A stretch of DNA of 64,000 bases. Source: Tyto alba (lineage: Eukaryota; Chordata; Aves; Strigiformes; Tytonidae). Below are positions 24,232 through 38,656 of the stretch, piece after piece. The position numbers and the translations under genes were made by a program. The notes under the pieces were generated by a model. It searched no databases. It worked only from the letters and a program-made list of their open reading frames with translations, and was not told the DNA's origin. The stretch covers positions 10,367,752 through 10,431,751 of the forward strand of contig NW_024881301.1 of assembly GCF_018691265.1 (NCBI RefSeq), read 5' to 3'. Numbering within the stretch: position 1 is the stretch's first letter; the number at the start of each line of letters is the position of its first letter.

Positions 24232-27200
24232 GGTTAAATATAACTTGAATATAATTTGAAAAAAGAAAACCAAACCACAGAAAAACAACCCAAAGCAAAA
24301 ACTCTCCAAGAGAAACAAAAAAGAGATATGGTAGATTTTTAAAAGTATGTTTGTGCTGACACAGATTTTATCTTTTTATTAGACCAGCTGATAGAGTGAA
24401 AGAAAAATAGGGAAGCTCTCAAGCACAGCAAGTCTTTTTCAGCTCTAAATTGTTAAATGCCTTTGTGTACCTATCCCTGTGTACCTAGTCAAAACACACT
24501 TTCACTTTTCCCAGGCCAAAAATGTAAGAAAACCCCCTGAGTTACACTTCAATAGTACTACTACAGAAGTGCACATAGTTACAAGAGAGACCAAAAGGTC
24601 TAAGTATGGCAAGGCTGAATTAGTTAAGATTTCCAACCGCGCAGTTTTCAAACACCTTTGTCAAGACTGGTTTATATAAATATGTTAATTACTTCAGCAG
24701 CTCCAGAGGAACAAGCAGAATCCTCTCAAAATATTCAACATATTTATATCTAAATGGGTCTAAATCTGCACTCTACAAAAACTGGTTTGGGGTGAGATGC
24801 GTGAAGGAGGCTGCACAGCAAATTCCAGCTGCACTGGACTTTGCACTCCAGAGACTGTCAGTAATGCAATGAAAATACTACATAACAGGACTTTGGCCTC
24901 AGCCAAGATCTACAGAGGTTAAAAAAGAAAACTCATTTAAAGCTATTTATGCAGCTATTGGCCTAAACAGAATTTAAGAGAAAATGAATGGAAGCTGTAA
25001 ACAAATTACTTTGTTCAAATACCACTGAGAGTACAGATTTGAAGAAAATACTGGAGTAAGTAGGCAATAGTCCATGTTCAATTTTAGAGACCTAGTATAG
25101 CTGACATCTGGAATCTGAAATACATCATTTTATGAAAAAGATGAAGGACAGCAAAGAACATGAATGGTGAAATACTTACATGGGTTTCTTTAAAGAACCA
25201 TATTCTTCAGACCAGAATGACATTGTGCACAATTTTACATTACTGAAATATTGTCTTTGAAAAAGCCAAAAAGCCTTTTCCAAATTTTACTTTTTGAAGA
25301 GAGAACAGAGTCCAAAAAATTAAGAATGACATGCTGTAGTTTGTAAACTATTGCACAGCTGTAAGCAATGTTATGGTTTCAATTTTATTTTAATAATATT
25401 CTGTTATGTATAATAAGAATGTATACTCCCATTCTCTGAAAAAGAGAGAGAAAAGAAAAAGACCAATGGGCACTAGAAAAAACGCAAAATCCTTTTCCAT
25501 AGTCAGTTACTATCAGAAGTAATAGCTCAATCAAATTCCTAATAAGTTCTGTGCTCCTGTCTTACTAGCTATCAGACTAGTTATTCCCCTGCCTTAAAAA
25601 TGGAAGAATAATCCTTGAAAAGCCTCAACATTTATCAGGGCACATAAGAAAAGCCCTCAGTCTGGTAGGAAGGCCCAGATCATTATATTCATTATTTGTA
25701 TCACTATAGCTAATGACATCAGAAGGGTATATGCTTTTACTAATCAACAGATTTGCAATATGCCTCTTTGCTGCCTTCAGGTACGTGAACCAGACGCTTG
25801 CAGCTCCCCTCACTGCAGGGTTTAGTGGACTCACAAATACCTCAACCTTTCCTAGTCCCACTCATGATGCCAAGTACAATATCAGTATCCTATTCATACA
25901 CTACTGCCAAGGTTGTCTCCTTCTGCTGAATGATGTCTTATCTGATTTCATATGCAACTTTCCAATGTGCTGTTCTTGACTAGACAGAAAGAGAAGGCTG
26001 CAGATATTTAGAAAAAGCTACTGTCATAACAAAACTACTCTTTTGACAAGTTTTAGATGAAAAATAATAAAAAAAGATCAAATGTAGGATCAGCTCACTT
26101 TCTTTCAGCTGCATAGCTGGGTTTCTGGAACTGAATTTCATCCATTCAATTAAATTCATTTTGAAATGTAAAAATAACATTTACTGCAAGAGGGCTGAAG
26201 GCTTTCCTCGTTTATCATGTTTTAGCATTTCTCAATCTTTGGGATAAGAGTAATGAGATTCCTCTGAATTAAAAATGCAAATTTGCCTGCCCCAGGAAGA
26301 TGAAAACTGTATCTGTGGGTGCTGCATCATTGGGATACTGATAGTTTATGGTAATCTGGACAGCTCAGGAACTGCTTACAGTCCAAGGATACTTACACCA
26401 TACTGCCTAAGATGAAATACTCTACTGAACACTATGTTCCACCATTCATGCATTAACCTTCATTCCAGTGCTCCCACGTACCATCCTACCACACTGTGGG
26501 CTAAAGACATTTTCACAGCTTGTCACAGTGCCGTCACACCACTGACTTACTTGACACTATAAAAGATGCTAATGGCTATGTCTAGGGATTTGATGTTTTC
26601 ACCCCTTAATTATCAAAGGACTAGTTAAGTTTGTCTGTCAGCTCTGTGGAAAGCTGGGGGAGGCAGACGCTTCTCTCTTGGTCATGGGGTGGCAGCCACA
26701 ATTACAGCATTCAGATTGCAGACACTACATGACTGCCTAAGAGATGCTGCAGCAGGTCCTGCTCAGCTACAGTGTCTTCATCCACACCTCCCTTTACTCA
26801 TCTCAACCCACATGCAACCCCAGACGTAGCGAGCCTTGCACTGAGCTGAGAACCACAAGCGCAAGACCCCATGTCCTAACTCCTTTGACTTCCAATGGAG
26901 GGACCACAGTAACCATTAAAAAAAAAACAGCCAGATTTGTCTAATGATTCAACTAGAAAGCCTAACCTGTTCAGGGATCTGTTTGTTTGTTTTTTGTTTT
27001 GTTTTGTTTTTTTCTTTTTAGGACAAAGCCTACCAGGAGGAAGGTGTTCAGAAAGAAGGTATTCTGCACGAACAGTGCTACTTTAGCTGAAGCTGGTTGC
27101 TCTGTGACTCCCGGCTTCAGTGGGAAGAGTTAACAAAATTATGTGGCTAACTCCTGGAGTTTTAAGGGGAAGGCTTCCTTCTCATAGGTCCTGACACAAA

Positions 27201-30200
27201 AGCTTCTTAACAATCCACTCAAACAATGAACCACTTCCTCCAGCAATCTAAAATTAATATGCCAGTCTTCTGTGGCAGGGAAATATACAACTGATGTATT
27301 TCTGAATATAGTTTATTTAGTAAATGATACCTTTACAAGTGAAAGGACTTCAGTTGGATGTTTTCACATCTTTTTAAGGGACTTTTTCTTCTCCTTCCCC
27401 CTTCCCCTCCTGAAAAATGGGGTAAGACACATCGTTTTTATAACCAAAGTGCTAAGTTGCCATGGTCTTTGGAAAAAAACCCCAGGGATTCTCTCCCACC
27501 ATTTCTGTGAGCTATTGATACGCAGGGCAGGCCAGGCGTGCGGTGAGCTGTAAGGAACACAGCACACCATCAGCGCAGGTGCCCTTACACAGCAAGGCAG
27601 GATCAAACAGAAGGCTGGTGCAAACATATAGGATTCGTACTAGAAAGCCTTACTGGAACACAGGCTCCTTGAAGAAGCCATAGCACATTATTATTTGTAA
27701 GGATAAACACTCTCAGAAGCTTCTGCCTCCTGTTACATATGCTTAAAACAACAGGAGGGCTCTGTACTGCCCCACCATGTGGTACAGGAACAGATTGAGC
27801 ACCTCTTTTACAGGTGGGAAGAAGATTGGTTTTAATCCACCTTTCTGTGGGCTGAATTCTAGTTGGAATCTGTTCCAAAGCCTTAAATGGTTTTTAACCT
27901 GTGTGGAGCATACACCTGATCTGCAGTATCTCTAGGCTGGCCCACCCTGCACGGTCCCTTAACGATGCCCTTATGTCAGAGCATCTCAAGTCAGATCTCT
28001 TCCCTTTAATTCAAATACTGCCCGAGACATCCCCAACACCAGGTCCTACAAAGAAATCTAGAGAGGACAACATCGTGGCTGTCTTTCCCTACCACAGGGA
28101 GAAGCTCCAACACCAATCATTTTAACTAGTCAGTCAGTCAGTTCTGGACAGAAATTCAATGTTAATCTCCACTTAGTGAACAAGCAAACATTAATTTACA
28201 AATAAGAAGTTGAAATTAAGAAAACACCTAAGTATTCTGCTGAACTTGAATTTTAACAAAATATCTTCTATAATAAACATTTTTTCAAAGGATTTGAGAA
28301 TGTCTACATTAGTGAGAAAAAAACTTTTTAAAAATCTAAAATATTATTTAGGAGTAAATGCTAATTTAAATGGTATTCATATTTTATATTAATGAAATAC
28401 TATAAAATGTAATCTAAACAATTTAATGGTTGGTTGTCTTAATTTGCATTTTTCAAAGATTGATAATTAGTATTTTTTTAACCTCGAGGTCACAGCTCAG
28501 ACCCTAGATCTTACTAGTTAGATAACTGACAATAATTAGGAGGAAAAATATACCATTTTCATCTGATGATCTTAACATATTTTACTTCTGCATGTATTTC
28601 CTCAAAACACCTACAAGTTAAGTGACAATTTTTAAGGCTTATGTTACAAAGAAGTAGGCTGAAAACAACATCTTCTTCAATCAACATAGTAGAGCACAGG
28701 AAAATGATTTTGCACACAGGCTGGTAAACTGTCTCGACAACTTTGCAAGGCTGATAAAAATATATGTCCCTTTTTATCTTCTTCCAAAACAGAAGTATCA
28801 CTGTTGAGATGACACAGTGTCGTACAAATATAAAAAAGTGATTCAGTGAAGATAGTAAGGGTCAAATTATTCAGAATCACTAAGGCCACTGAGCATTTAT
28901 TTTATTTAATTAAAACTTCCCTTTACTAGAAATTAATACATTAACTAAGTACAAGACTGCTTGTATAGTACTCAGCCATATGAAACCACTTTCCATACAA
29001 AAGTAACTGATTTACCATGATTTACCATTCCTAACATCATTCATATTAATTAACACACACTACTCCTACACAGGGTGTACCGACATTTATAGTTTAGGGC
29101 AGTTTAAGTCCCAAGAGCTTCATCTACAAATATCAGAACAAAGAGCTCCTTTCCCAAACGGTTTATCAGCTTTTCACTCATTTACTACTATTTGTACTAC
29201 TTAGGCACAAGTGACACCCACTTGAAATCACAAGCTAAATTGTAGTGCGTACTAGCCCAAGATCTTTCCGCAGGAACCTTCTAGTTGATCTAGTCAAGAC
29301 AGATGAACAGCAGGAACAAGGAAATACTGAGTCCTTTCATAGATTTAGAGCAAACCCATGAATATATGGGAAGAAATTTGCCGGTAGTTAAGCAGAAAGC
29401 CTGCAGTGAAAACTCAGTTTGGTGCCTTAGCAACAAGACCCTCTAAGTGGTACAAGAGGCAGAATTCAGGTATCTAAACATAGGCAGCTTGTGCCATTTC
29501 AGATGCTCTAAGCTTCTGCAATTTCTGAGACATTTTTGTGGAGCTGGCAGGTACAAACTAGGAGTGAGACCTGAGCTGTGTGCTACTGGAACAACAGCTT
29601 CAAGCCAGGCAGGGAAACTTACAGCGTCTAAAATAGCAATAGATGTTCAGTTCCCTAAACCTGAGTCCAACCTCTGTTTGGTTCATGCTTGAGACAGAAA
29701 ACAGGCTCCAGTATTTTAAACAGGGAAAGGTAAGGAATCTGTATCTCTTGATTTTGAGCTGCACTTGCAAAAAGTGTTAGAAAGCTGGTATGCTGCCAGA
29801 ATCAGGTCATCATTAGAAAATTCTCCTTTCATACAAAGATCTGTAAACATAATGCAGTGTTAATGATTCAGTTTCAATTTTACTGATTTTCTTCTACAGG
29901 CTGGTGACCTGTACAATCACCTATTCAACTCTCTATTATTTTACAAGCGAATTATAATAAATAAAGTAAAATCTGGAAAATGAGTACAAAAAAGCAAACT
30001 TCTCTTTATAATTATATGCTTTCATAGAAAAGGTGGTGCACTGTACTGCACATTACATTTTTCAGATTTATCTCTTTTCTATGAAATCAATTAAAAGAAA
30101 ATCTATGGAAGAAAATAATCAAGTAAATGAGGCATGAACAGATAATATCCCTAGGTACTGACTACGTTTGCACATGAACCTCTTCTAAATTCCCTTAAAC

Positions 30201-31841
30201 ATATTGTGTTCTATACCACAAGACACATAATTCTTACCTAGTTTTCACCCCTTCTTCAGTAGGTTTCAGGGCATCTAGAAAAGTTTGTTTTCTGCTACAA
30301 AGTCTAGAAGGCTCCTTTATTCTCTGATCATAAAGAACCTACATAAACTCCTTACAACATTAAAAAACCCTTCATTGATTAAAATCATAGGACTAAAACA
30401 AACAACATCCCATCTTGTCATATTTGCAAAACACGAAAAAGTGTAGCCAGTGCAATTTTGTATGTATATATTTATATGCACGTATATTTGTCCCTGCTGG
30501 TTTCAGCACTCTGGATCAGACAAAATATTTGCAACAGAGCTCAAATTCAAATTTCTCTGTTTGATACTGTGTGATATTTGGGGTGGAAATCAAAGACTGC
30601 ACTGCTTTAGAAAGCAGAGGTACCCTGTGATGTATCAAGAATACGGGCCCTGCTTTTCTGGGCAAAGGCCTTAAATCATCCTTCTGCTGACAGGTGTACT
30701 CAGGGAGAAAGAAGGGTTGTTTATCTTAATGTCTTTATGTATTTTCTGAAGCCAATTCACACTAAATGCAACAAAGCATCTTGGAAAACAAGCCTCTGAC
30801 GTAATTTTGTGCTGTGGCTAAATAACATTAAATAAAATTTATCTAGCCTTTGAAATGCAACCTTTTTATTCTCTATTCCAAATAGTAAAATAAGTAAAAA
30901 TTGAGGTTTTCATGTCAGCTGTCCCATCATTATCTCCCTTTTCACCAGCAAACACAAAGCAAACACAATGGAGGCTGGACTAGCAAGTGAACAGTAACAT
31001 GTCACAGAGAACCATGCGTCTGTTGCAAAACTTGGTGTCATAATGGAAAAAGAAATCAGAACTTCACAAAAGTGTTTATACAAGAAGTTTTACCTGCACT
31101 TGCATTTTACTTTTCCCTGAAGACTATGGGCCAAATTCTGTAGCTTTTTATACTCAGTCTATGGCAGCCCAGAACACAGAGTCCTGCTTCTCAATGCAAT
31201 TAATTATTTGACAGCAGATGTCCATACCTGAACACTGGAAGCTTATTCATTTTTCCCCAATTTGTTTAAGCCCTTATCTATATTGACAATATCTATATTA
31301 AGTATGTTGCCATGTCATATTTGAACACAGTGGAGCATTCCTCATAAACATGTTGAGGTTTAGTGTCTCTGGTTAGTATTTCTGTAATGCAGTACAAAAC
31401 AGATCTGTAACAGCCTAACACAGATTAACACAAATGACTCATTTTTTTATTAATATAGGCATTAAAAAAGTGCTTAAACATTCACTGGCTTCCAGACTGA
31501 GATATTTTTGTCAGGTGTTTTAAAATAAATTGTCAAAGTACTTTGAAACAAAAGGATCAAAGTTCCAATGATGAATTCAAAGGCATTGACTCTCCATATT
31601 CAGTTCTCTGTTGCACAGGGAGGCAAATAATAAAACCAGTACCACAGAGCTGATCATATCATAGGTAGCAGGAGAATAGTGCTGGGGCTCAATTTATGTG
31701 TGCTCTTCCCATCCACATTTAGCAAAAAAACTTGAGAGCTGAGCACAAGGCAGTAGCCCAAGGTTGTGCTGTACAACAGCAGCACCTTTTGGCTGCTGTG
31801 CAGCTATGGTCTGCCAAGTCAGGCAGCTTTGGGGGGACAGA
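24232..31841. other. Unique AT-rich non-coding sequence
   Basis: No gene was found. Slightly GC-richer patches near 26640-26900 and 27480-27600 were inspected and gave no recognisable exon. A short (CAGT)n patch lies near 28127-28140. The stretch 29405-29690 has a vague resemblance to very old amniote DNA-transposon sequence but could not be assigned. Confidence 0.55.
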
Positions 31842-32210
31842 GTCACAAAATAATCGAGGCTGGCAAGGACCTCTGAAAGTCATCTGGTCCAACCCTTTGG
31901 TCAAAGTAAGGCCAACTTCAAAGTTGAAGCTAACTTCAAAGTAAGATCAGGTTGCTCATGGCCATGCCCAGTCAAGTTCTGAGTATCTCCATGGATGGAG
32001 ATGCAACAGCCTGTCTTAAAGAGCTTCTCCAGTGCTTGATCACTCTATCTGTAAATTATTTTCACTAGTATCAAACTGGAATTGTCAGCTGGTAGAGTTG
32101 AAGACAGCAATATATTCTCACTCTCTTCTGAGCAACACTGAGTAAACTCAGCAATCAGCCTCTCCATGTTGCAATCCTCTAATCATCTTGATGACCCTTC
32201 TCACTGTATG
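31842..32210 (-). mobile_element. Old CR1 LINE fragment (minus)
   Basis: The plus strand reads tcatctggtccaaccctttg, then gatcaggttgctcatggcca, tatctccatggatggagatg and a decayed ctaatcatcttgatgaccct box, in the order expected for the reverse complement of a CR1 3' end. It is more diverged than the other copies and lacks intervening segments. It also contains an approximate 18-bp internal duplication (31912-31929 and 31930-31947, around aacttcaaagt). Confidence 0.85.
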
Positions 32211-35016
32211 GTGCCAATTTTACTCCTCTCTTGTTTTGCAGCTTCCTATCTGCAGTGGTGAAGGGCTCTTGTGAATGGGGATGAATTATTTTGCAATGAG
32301 CAATGGCCAGGGGCTCAGGGTATCTTAGCTTCCTTTAATTTCTTGTGAGAATATGGGAAGGTCACCTCCTTGGGTTTGGTCCCAGTAGAGACTGTTGAGC
32401 TCTATGACTTGAATTAAACCTCCTAAATTAGTTATCTAGGATGCAAAAACAATGCTTGTGTATATTGATTACATGAGAAACAGAGGGCAGTTATGCCCCT
32501 GAAATAACCATTTCAGTTAATTGCCAAAGGTAATTTGAAAAATGGATTAGGGTCTAATGTAATACAAAAAGGGAATGATGTGAGATTAAGCTAAATCTGT
32601 CTAATTGTGGTGTAACAAATGCCTGTGTTATCAATGGCATCAACTTTGTACTTGATCACTTTTTGTGTGTGCTTTTTTAACAGAAGAGAATGGCCAAGGC
32701 AGAGTTATTAAAGTATAAGTCAGACCCAAATCTCAAGAGTTGGGGCAAAAAAATTATGAGAGTTCAAGGTGAAGCCAGATTTCATTTATTTATCTTTTAA
32801 TTATCCACCTCATTTCAGATATATGTATAGTAATCACTTTGTTACTCCTTGCAAATGCACAGTTTAATATGCCTCCAGGGGCACGAGCTCTTACTAGGGA
32901 ATTGGGATCCCATTGTGCTGGGCCATGAAACCAGCAAATGTTGAGGGATGCTACTTCACTGAAGAGCTAACAAAGCTCCTCAGACAGTGAACTGGAACAT
33001 AAATTCACCAAAACCTCATTGCACAGAGATGCCAAATATCTCTCAGATGGAAATGACACCTAAATCCCATAGAGCTGTGCAGGATTCAAACTGGACCTGT
33101 ATGAGCATGGCTTTATGTGTGACTAGAAATAGATTGAGACATCTCATGTCCCTAAAGAACTTGGGTTATATCTTTCAGAATGAGCTGAAAGACAAGCTTA
33201 TTAGCTCAAATTTTAACATTTTTCTAACTTATATCAGCAAATGCCCTACTTATAAGAAATGGACAAAATATCCCATAACAGGCTCTGAGTATACACATTT
33301 AGATGAATACAAGACTGTTTTCAGAGGAATAGTTTTTCTTAGCTGAAAACATAAAAATGAACATTATCAGACCATCCAAATGCACTTCTAAGTGCAAATG
33401 TTTTGCAATATAAAAATTATTTTCCATAATCCTGTTGAAAGACTGGCAAAGCAGATGAGCTTTGATGCCAGTGTAATAGAAGTCTGAAGGCTGTTCCCAG
33501 CTCTACTTAAATTGACCTTGAAGAAGCTGTCCAATATTTTATTTGTGAAAATGAACCACTGAAAGATACTGTCAAAGTTAGAAATATGAACCATGCGTAA
33601 TGTGAAGGAAATAGAAATATTAACAGCAATTAGGAGGAGAGCTGGAACAGAAATTTATGGTTTCTTGGCTTCCTATCAAATGCATCTTTGTACATAATAA
33701 CAGGGATAATAACAGGGACTGTCTGTGTCTCTTCCGCAGTTGTTCTGGTTCTGATAATATCATGTGCTCTGGCTGTTGTGTTTATCTTAATGCTGGGTAT
33801 GAAATAAATGTGAGTAACTGAGAATATTAAATGATGGAAATCTGAAGGTCCAAGCCAGAATCAGTGGCACATAGGTTACTTTTTCTCCCTAAAGAAGGAT
33901 GCTTTGATTTTCCCTTTTGCAACTATGAAATACTTTTAAAAAGAGGGACTCAAATTTCTTCAGTTTAAAAGTAAAACAGATTATAATTACACTGTAAATA
34001 CTTTTACAATCTTTGTATATAATCAAAAACACTTAAAGAAAAATATATACTCTTTCCCATAGTGACACAAGATTCTCCCTTCTCCTAGAAGGGATCTCAT
34101 CCGAAGAAGTATAAATACCAGGCTTGCATTGCCTAAACAAGCCATTATTTGTGTTGCACAACTCAACCATTATTCATAATAACTGGAAATAAAATAAATC
34201 CCACTTCATCTCAGGAAATAAATTGAGGTTGCAACATGTAATTCTTTTTTACTTGCAAAATGAAGATTTGAGACACTATGACATGGGCCCTCACAAAGCT
34301 ACTTTCACTGCTATTTTCAGGGTAAAGAGAGACCTGAAAATACTTTGAGTTTGTCATTTTCTGAGGGTAAAGGAACCTAATACACATAGAAGTGATCAAT
34401 CATGTCAGCTCTTGAGTGGAATTCTCCAGGCCTCCTTTTTCTGCCAACTTTGTATAGCTTAAGAGTATCATCAGACATGACGGCCTATTCTCTCACTTGC
34501 AGGCAGTTGTCAGAAGTGGCTTGCAGGACTGACAAGAACAACTTTGATGTAAAGTGAACAGAAGAAGAAAACTGGATCCAATGTTTGTAAAATCCCCCAA
34601 CAGTGTAATTATTTGTTTGCTTATCTTGCTAGAGAAGTAGAGAGATCATAACACTGGACTAATGTCTTCAAAGACACTGGATAAACTGCAATTACTCTGT
34701 AATTATGAGACAGCAGCTCTCTTTTTCAGACCCTTCTCCTGATTTTAAGTCAGGAGTCTAATTTTTTCAATTTTCCTTTTCATCAATAACTATTTTCTTC
34801 CTGTTTAATGCTGTTGAATGATGACATATCAAGTTCCACATTTCTGCTTGCAAAAACATAATATATATACATCTCTCTAGCTATAAAAAAAATATCGTAT
34901 CTTCTGTCTATATAGATGTGGCCTGGAATGAAGAAGCATCTCCCTAAGCAATTTCTAAATTTTAAGCTTTTTTCTTCCTTTTCAGTGGTGAATTGCTCCC
35001 CTACCCACCCAGCCCA
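32211..35016. other. Unique AT-rich non-coding sequence
   Basis: No gene was found. A perfect 12-bp tandem duplication (ataataacaggg) lies at 33694-33717. A 119-codon open frame at 32987-33346 (plus) has no recognised domain. Confidence 0.55.
33694..33717 (+). repeat. Perfect 12-bp tandem duplication
   Basis: ataataacaggg occurs twice in direct succession. Confidence 0.85.
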
Positions 35017-35041
35017 CCCCCCCCCCCCCCCCCCCCCCCCC
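35017..35041 (+). repeat. Poly-C tract (25 nt)
   Basis: Twenty-five consecutive C residues, preceded by further C-rich blocks (ctcccctacccacccagccc). The minus strand is therefore a long G run able to form a G-quadruplex, and the plus strand could form an i-motif. Long C/G homopolymers are rare compared with A/T ones, and this is the only one in the window. The tract length is likely variable and hard to sequence. Confidence 0.95.
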
Positions 35042-38000
35042 AACTCCACTCCAATTTTCAATGTTTTCTGCTGGAAAAATGGGGGATATATTGGTTTGTC
35101 TGGATTTCTGCAATGACATCTTTTCAATTAGAGAACTTGTAAAAATTCTTAAAGTGAATTTATTAAGAATTTTTTCAGTTTACAAGTAAAATATACATAG
35201 TCTATCAATTTTATGAAGGACTTATTTTCCTGAAGAGCTTTACAAAAAATCTGTATAATGGGGAAGTAACTAATTTACCTTTTTAAGAGAAACATCATCC
35301 TACATTTACTGCTATTGCATTTGTCATCCCCTTTCACGAATCAAGCCATTAGCTCCAAGACATATTTGGACGAACTAAAAATTAACTCTACTACAGGATC
35401 ACATTTCATTTACTAGACATAAATAGCTTCTTCAAGAAGTATCACCTCAGCACACCCAGAAAAAACTCCAGTTTGCATTAGCAGTACAGTTATATTTCAT
35501 GGTATGCAACAAAGAATGTGAGAAACTCACTCTTTGCATTAAAAATGGTGTAAGTCTCTAATCCTCAGTTGTGTGAAAACAAGATCCAAGGGAGTCCTTA
35601 AAACTTAGGGACCAGCAGATGAATAAAATGAAACATAAGTAAAGGATTTCTGGAGCTTGACAGATATTTTTGAACATCTGGAGCTGACACTGCTGACTTT
35701 ATTACGTATTTAACTATGATAAGTTCACTGTGACTATCTTGTTTTGTATCTACAGCTTACTCAGTTGCCTGGAAAAATCTTGTGTTATGCTTAAGAGTTA
35801 CCAGTGATAACAAACATTTCTATTTTGAGTGGGCAAAACTAAGTTGGAAGTTGTATTTTAATTCCTTGGGGTTTTTTGATAGTAAAAGAACTGATATTTT
35901 TTCCTGCTCAAATACACTGAAAACACCTCTACTTTTACTATTTTTCCTGCATGTTTCTGGTATTTTAAACACTCTGCATATTCAGAATGTACAATAGTGC
36001 AATTGTTGCAAGTAACCAGTAAGCAGCTGTAGTGGTAGGGATTATTTTTTTTTTTTTTAAATAGTGATACTTTGCTGTATTATGCATTCATAATTATCAT
36101 GATACAACAGAAACTAAGGAGCAAACATAGCAGGTGAATTCAGGGGATTGGAGACTTCCTACTAACACCATTTACTCCTGTATCCCCCCCTCTGTGACTT
36201 GCTTTCAAGCATCCCATGCAGGCTTGAGATGAATCTATAGGATTCAAAATGGTGCATAGGAAATTAATTTTGTACTTGTCTTCAGGTTGTAGGATGTTCT
36301 GAAAGGGTACAAAATTATGCAAATACTTGCTTTTGCCCTTATTTTCTTTATTACAGGAGATCCAGAATGTCAACTACCATGAAACTCTAATGTAGCATTC
36401 AACTTCACTGGAAGAAACCATATAGAAACTCTTGAGGGGTGTCCTTTGGTCTTCCAAAAGTATGGCCAAAGCAACAATTTTATTTTGACTTCTGTAAAAT
36501 GAGCACACTCACCCTCACCCCTAACCATAGTATCATGGAAGTATCTATAAGTATCAGCGCAGACTGAGGTTGAAAGTCATCAATTTTTACAGTAGGGGTG
36601 AAATACTTTTGTATCAGTAAAGACTTACTTTTTTATACTACAAGTTCAAACAAAAGTTTCTATAAAATTGTATGGGAACTAAAAGCAAGTTACAGTAAAT
36701 GTTATAATTTCTTAGTGCACAGTGTTCAGAGATACTTATAAGACTTAGTTCTACTGCTATAAATACACACAGGCAATAAAATTGAAACATTTCATATCTG
36801 AGTGCACACAGAAATTTTATCTAAATTAGAACATGATTACTTTCACTGGAAGCAGTTCTATTACTGTTAGTACTCAGCAGGTCTCACCTCTTTCCCTGGG
36901 GACAAAACCATTGTCTGGAGAATGCCATATCTAGTGTAGTATCTTTCTATAATTATCACAGAAATTTCTAATATTAGGTGCACTTATTTCCTAACTTTGT
37001 AGGAAGAAAGTCAACACAATCTCTTTTTGAAAACCCTGCTGTGCCAGCATTATTTGTGTTCTAATATTTTCTAACAGCCTTTCCCAGGTATAAATGAGGT
37101 GTCAAATCTAAATTAACACTGAAAACATGACCTGCCCTCCTCTTTAGCTGCAAACTGACAGATCAGCTACATATGCAAATGTGACTCACCATCCCAGATA
37201 ACTAAAGACTCAGGATTGGCATATTGCTGAACTGCAAAACTTACTAGCAAAACATCACCACAAAGAATAAGGAATCCCAAACAGTTCCATAAACTCTATT
37301 TTTCACTTCTTAGTTGATTTTTAAAAATAACTTTACAGTGTTAATTCTTAAAAATTAAATTAAAGGGGCCTCACAAATCCTTCTTGCTTAGTAAAAATAT
37401 GGCTTTCAGATAAACCTCTTCCCCCAAGATCTAACTGCTTTACCTACACCCAGTTCTTGCATGCTGTCATTTAGATTCCGCTTTGCCCCTTCTCATGATC
37501 ATAGGAAAAAAAAGCAATCTGGGATAAACTGCAGATGGTCTTTTTATCAACCCTCCTACCAAAACTGAATATACCTAGGTACTTTTGAAACTTCCTTTCT
37601 GAAAAGCAAGCTGCTTTTGTCACATCCTTTACAGAATGTAAAAATAAAGGCTATGATATCTCCTCTTAATTTTCTTTTTCTTTTTTTTTTTTTTTTTTTT
37701 CCTAAGCAACCACCAACCACCATTAATAAAGCCTTTCCTCTCAGTAATCAGTTTCCTAGACTCATATAATTTCAATTGCTCTCTCCCAAACTTTATCCTA
37801 ATCTTTCTTGAAGCACAGGGCCTAGAAGCAGAAAAAGTACTTCAGCTGAAGCCCTTCAAAGTCACCTATTTCCCTCCTGTTAAAAGTTCTATGAAAAATC
37901 TTTTCAAAACATCAAATAAATCAGAAAAATTCATATGAAAACAGATTACACAAGCAGAAGAAAGACATGGTGAAACGTCTGTGTCTTCATTTACCAAACT

Positions 38001-38656
38001 TTGCTTATCTTCAGATCACAAAAAAAGGAGATTTCTAGTTCACATGGACTAAAAAAGATCTAAGAAACTTGGAAGACTTGTAAAAGCTTAACGTTTCATG
38101 TCAGATAAAAGTAGAGATGAAAAACTCCTATTCATTTTATGCAAATGGTAAAACTATATTCTCCATGGATCCCAAAAAGAATAGGAAGAAGGAAAGTATT
38201 TTAGAAAATCATGCCATGAAATCCATAGAAAAACAGAGAACCACCCAAAACATTAAAGACTGGCAAGAAAATAAGATGTATTATTTTATCATGTTGATTT
38301 TCATTACATCTTCCAATTTTGACTCATCAGTCATGGATAAACCTAGTTTATGTATTTGCACTGAAAAACCTTTTAGCTCTTAAGTGTGAGACACTCATCT
38401 GTGGTCTTTCCCATTTGGTAAACGAACACTTGCTCAGCACCTCACATTTCAGTATATTTCCTGTTCGGCAGCCAGCCTCTCCTTTTCCTCTGCCATTCTG
38501 CCTCACCTCTCTACTTTTCAAAATAAAACTTCTGCCTATACATATCACTGAAATCCTCTGCTGATCTACTTTATCAACAGCATCTGTATTTCACACAGGC
38601 AAGTAAATACCATTACTGATTCTCATCCAAAAAGGATCTATTTTGTCATAGGTTTT
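35042..38656. other. Unique AT-rich non-coding sequence
   Basis: Nothing was recognised except homopolymers (T at 36045-36058 and 37681-37700). Confidence 0.6.
37681..37700 (+). repeat. Poly-T tract (20 nt)
   Basis: Uninterrupted T run following a T/C-rich lead-in (ttttctttttc). Confidence 0.95.

Noticed and set aside
23798..24237. Plus-strand frames of 71 and 118 codons
   Set aside because: They are antisense shadows of the minus-strand CR1 fragment.
27901..28125. Plus frame ending in an SH3-start-like phrase (EDNIVAVFPY)
   Set aside because: The resemblance to Src-family SH3 N-termini stops after about ten residues and is followed by a stop soon after. There is no further kinase or SH3 sequence, so it is judged coincidental.
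32880..32960. Phrase gggatcccattgtgctgggc resembling an old amniote repeat box
   Set aside because: Only about 20 bases are similar and the neighbouring boxes are absent, which is insufficient to call.
34916..35116. Frame with a run of prolines, and its antisense with a run of glycines
   Set aside because: Produced by the poly-C tract; not a proline-rich protein.
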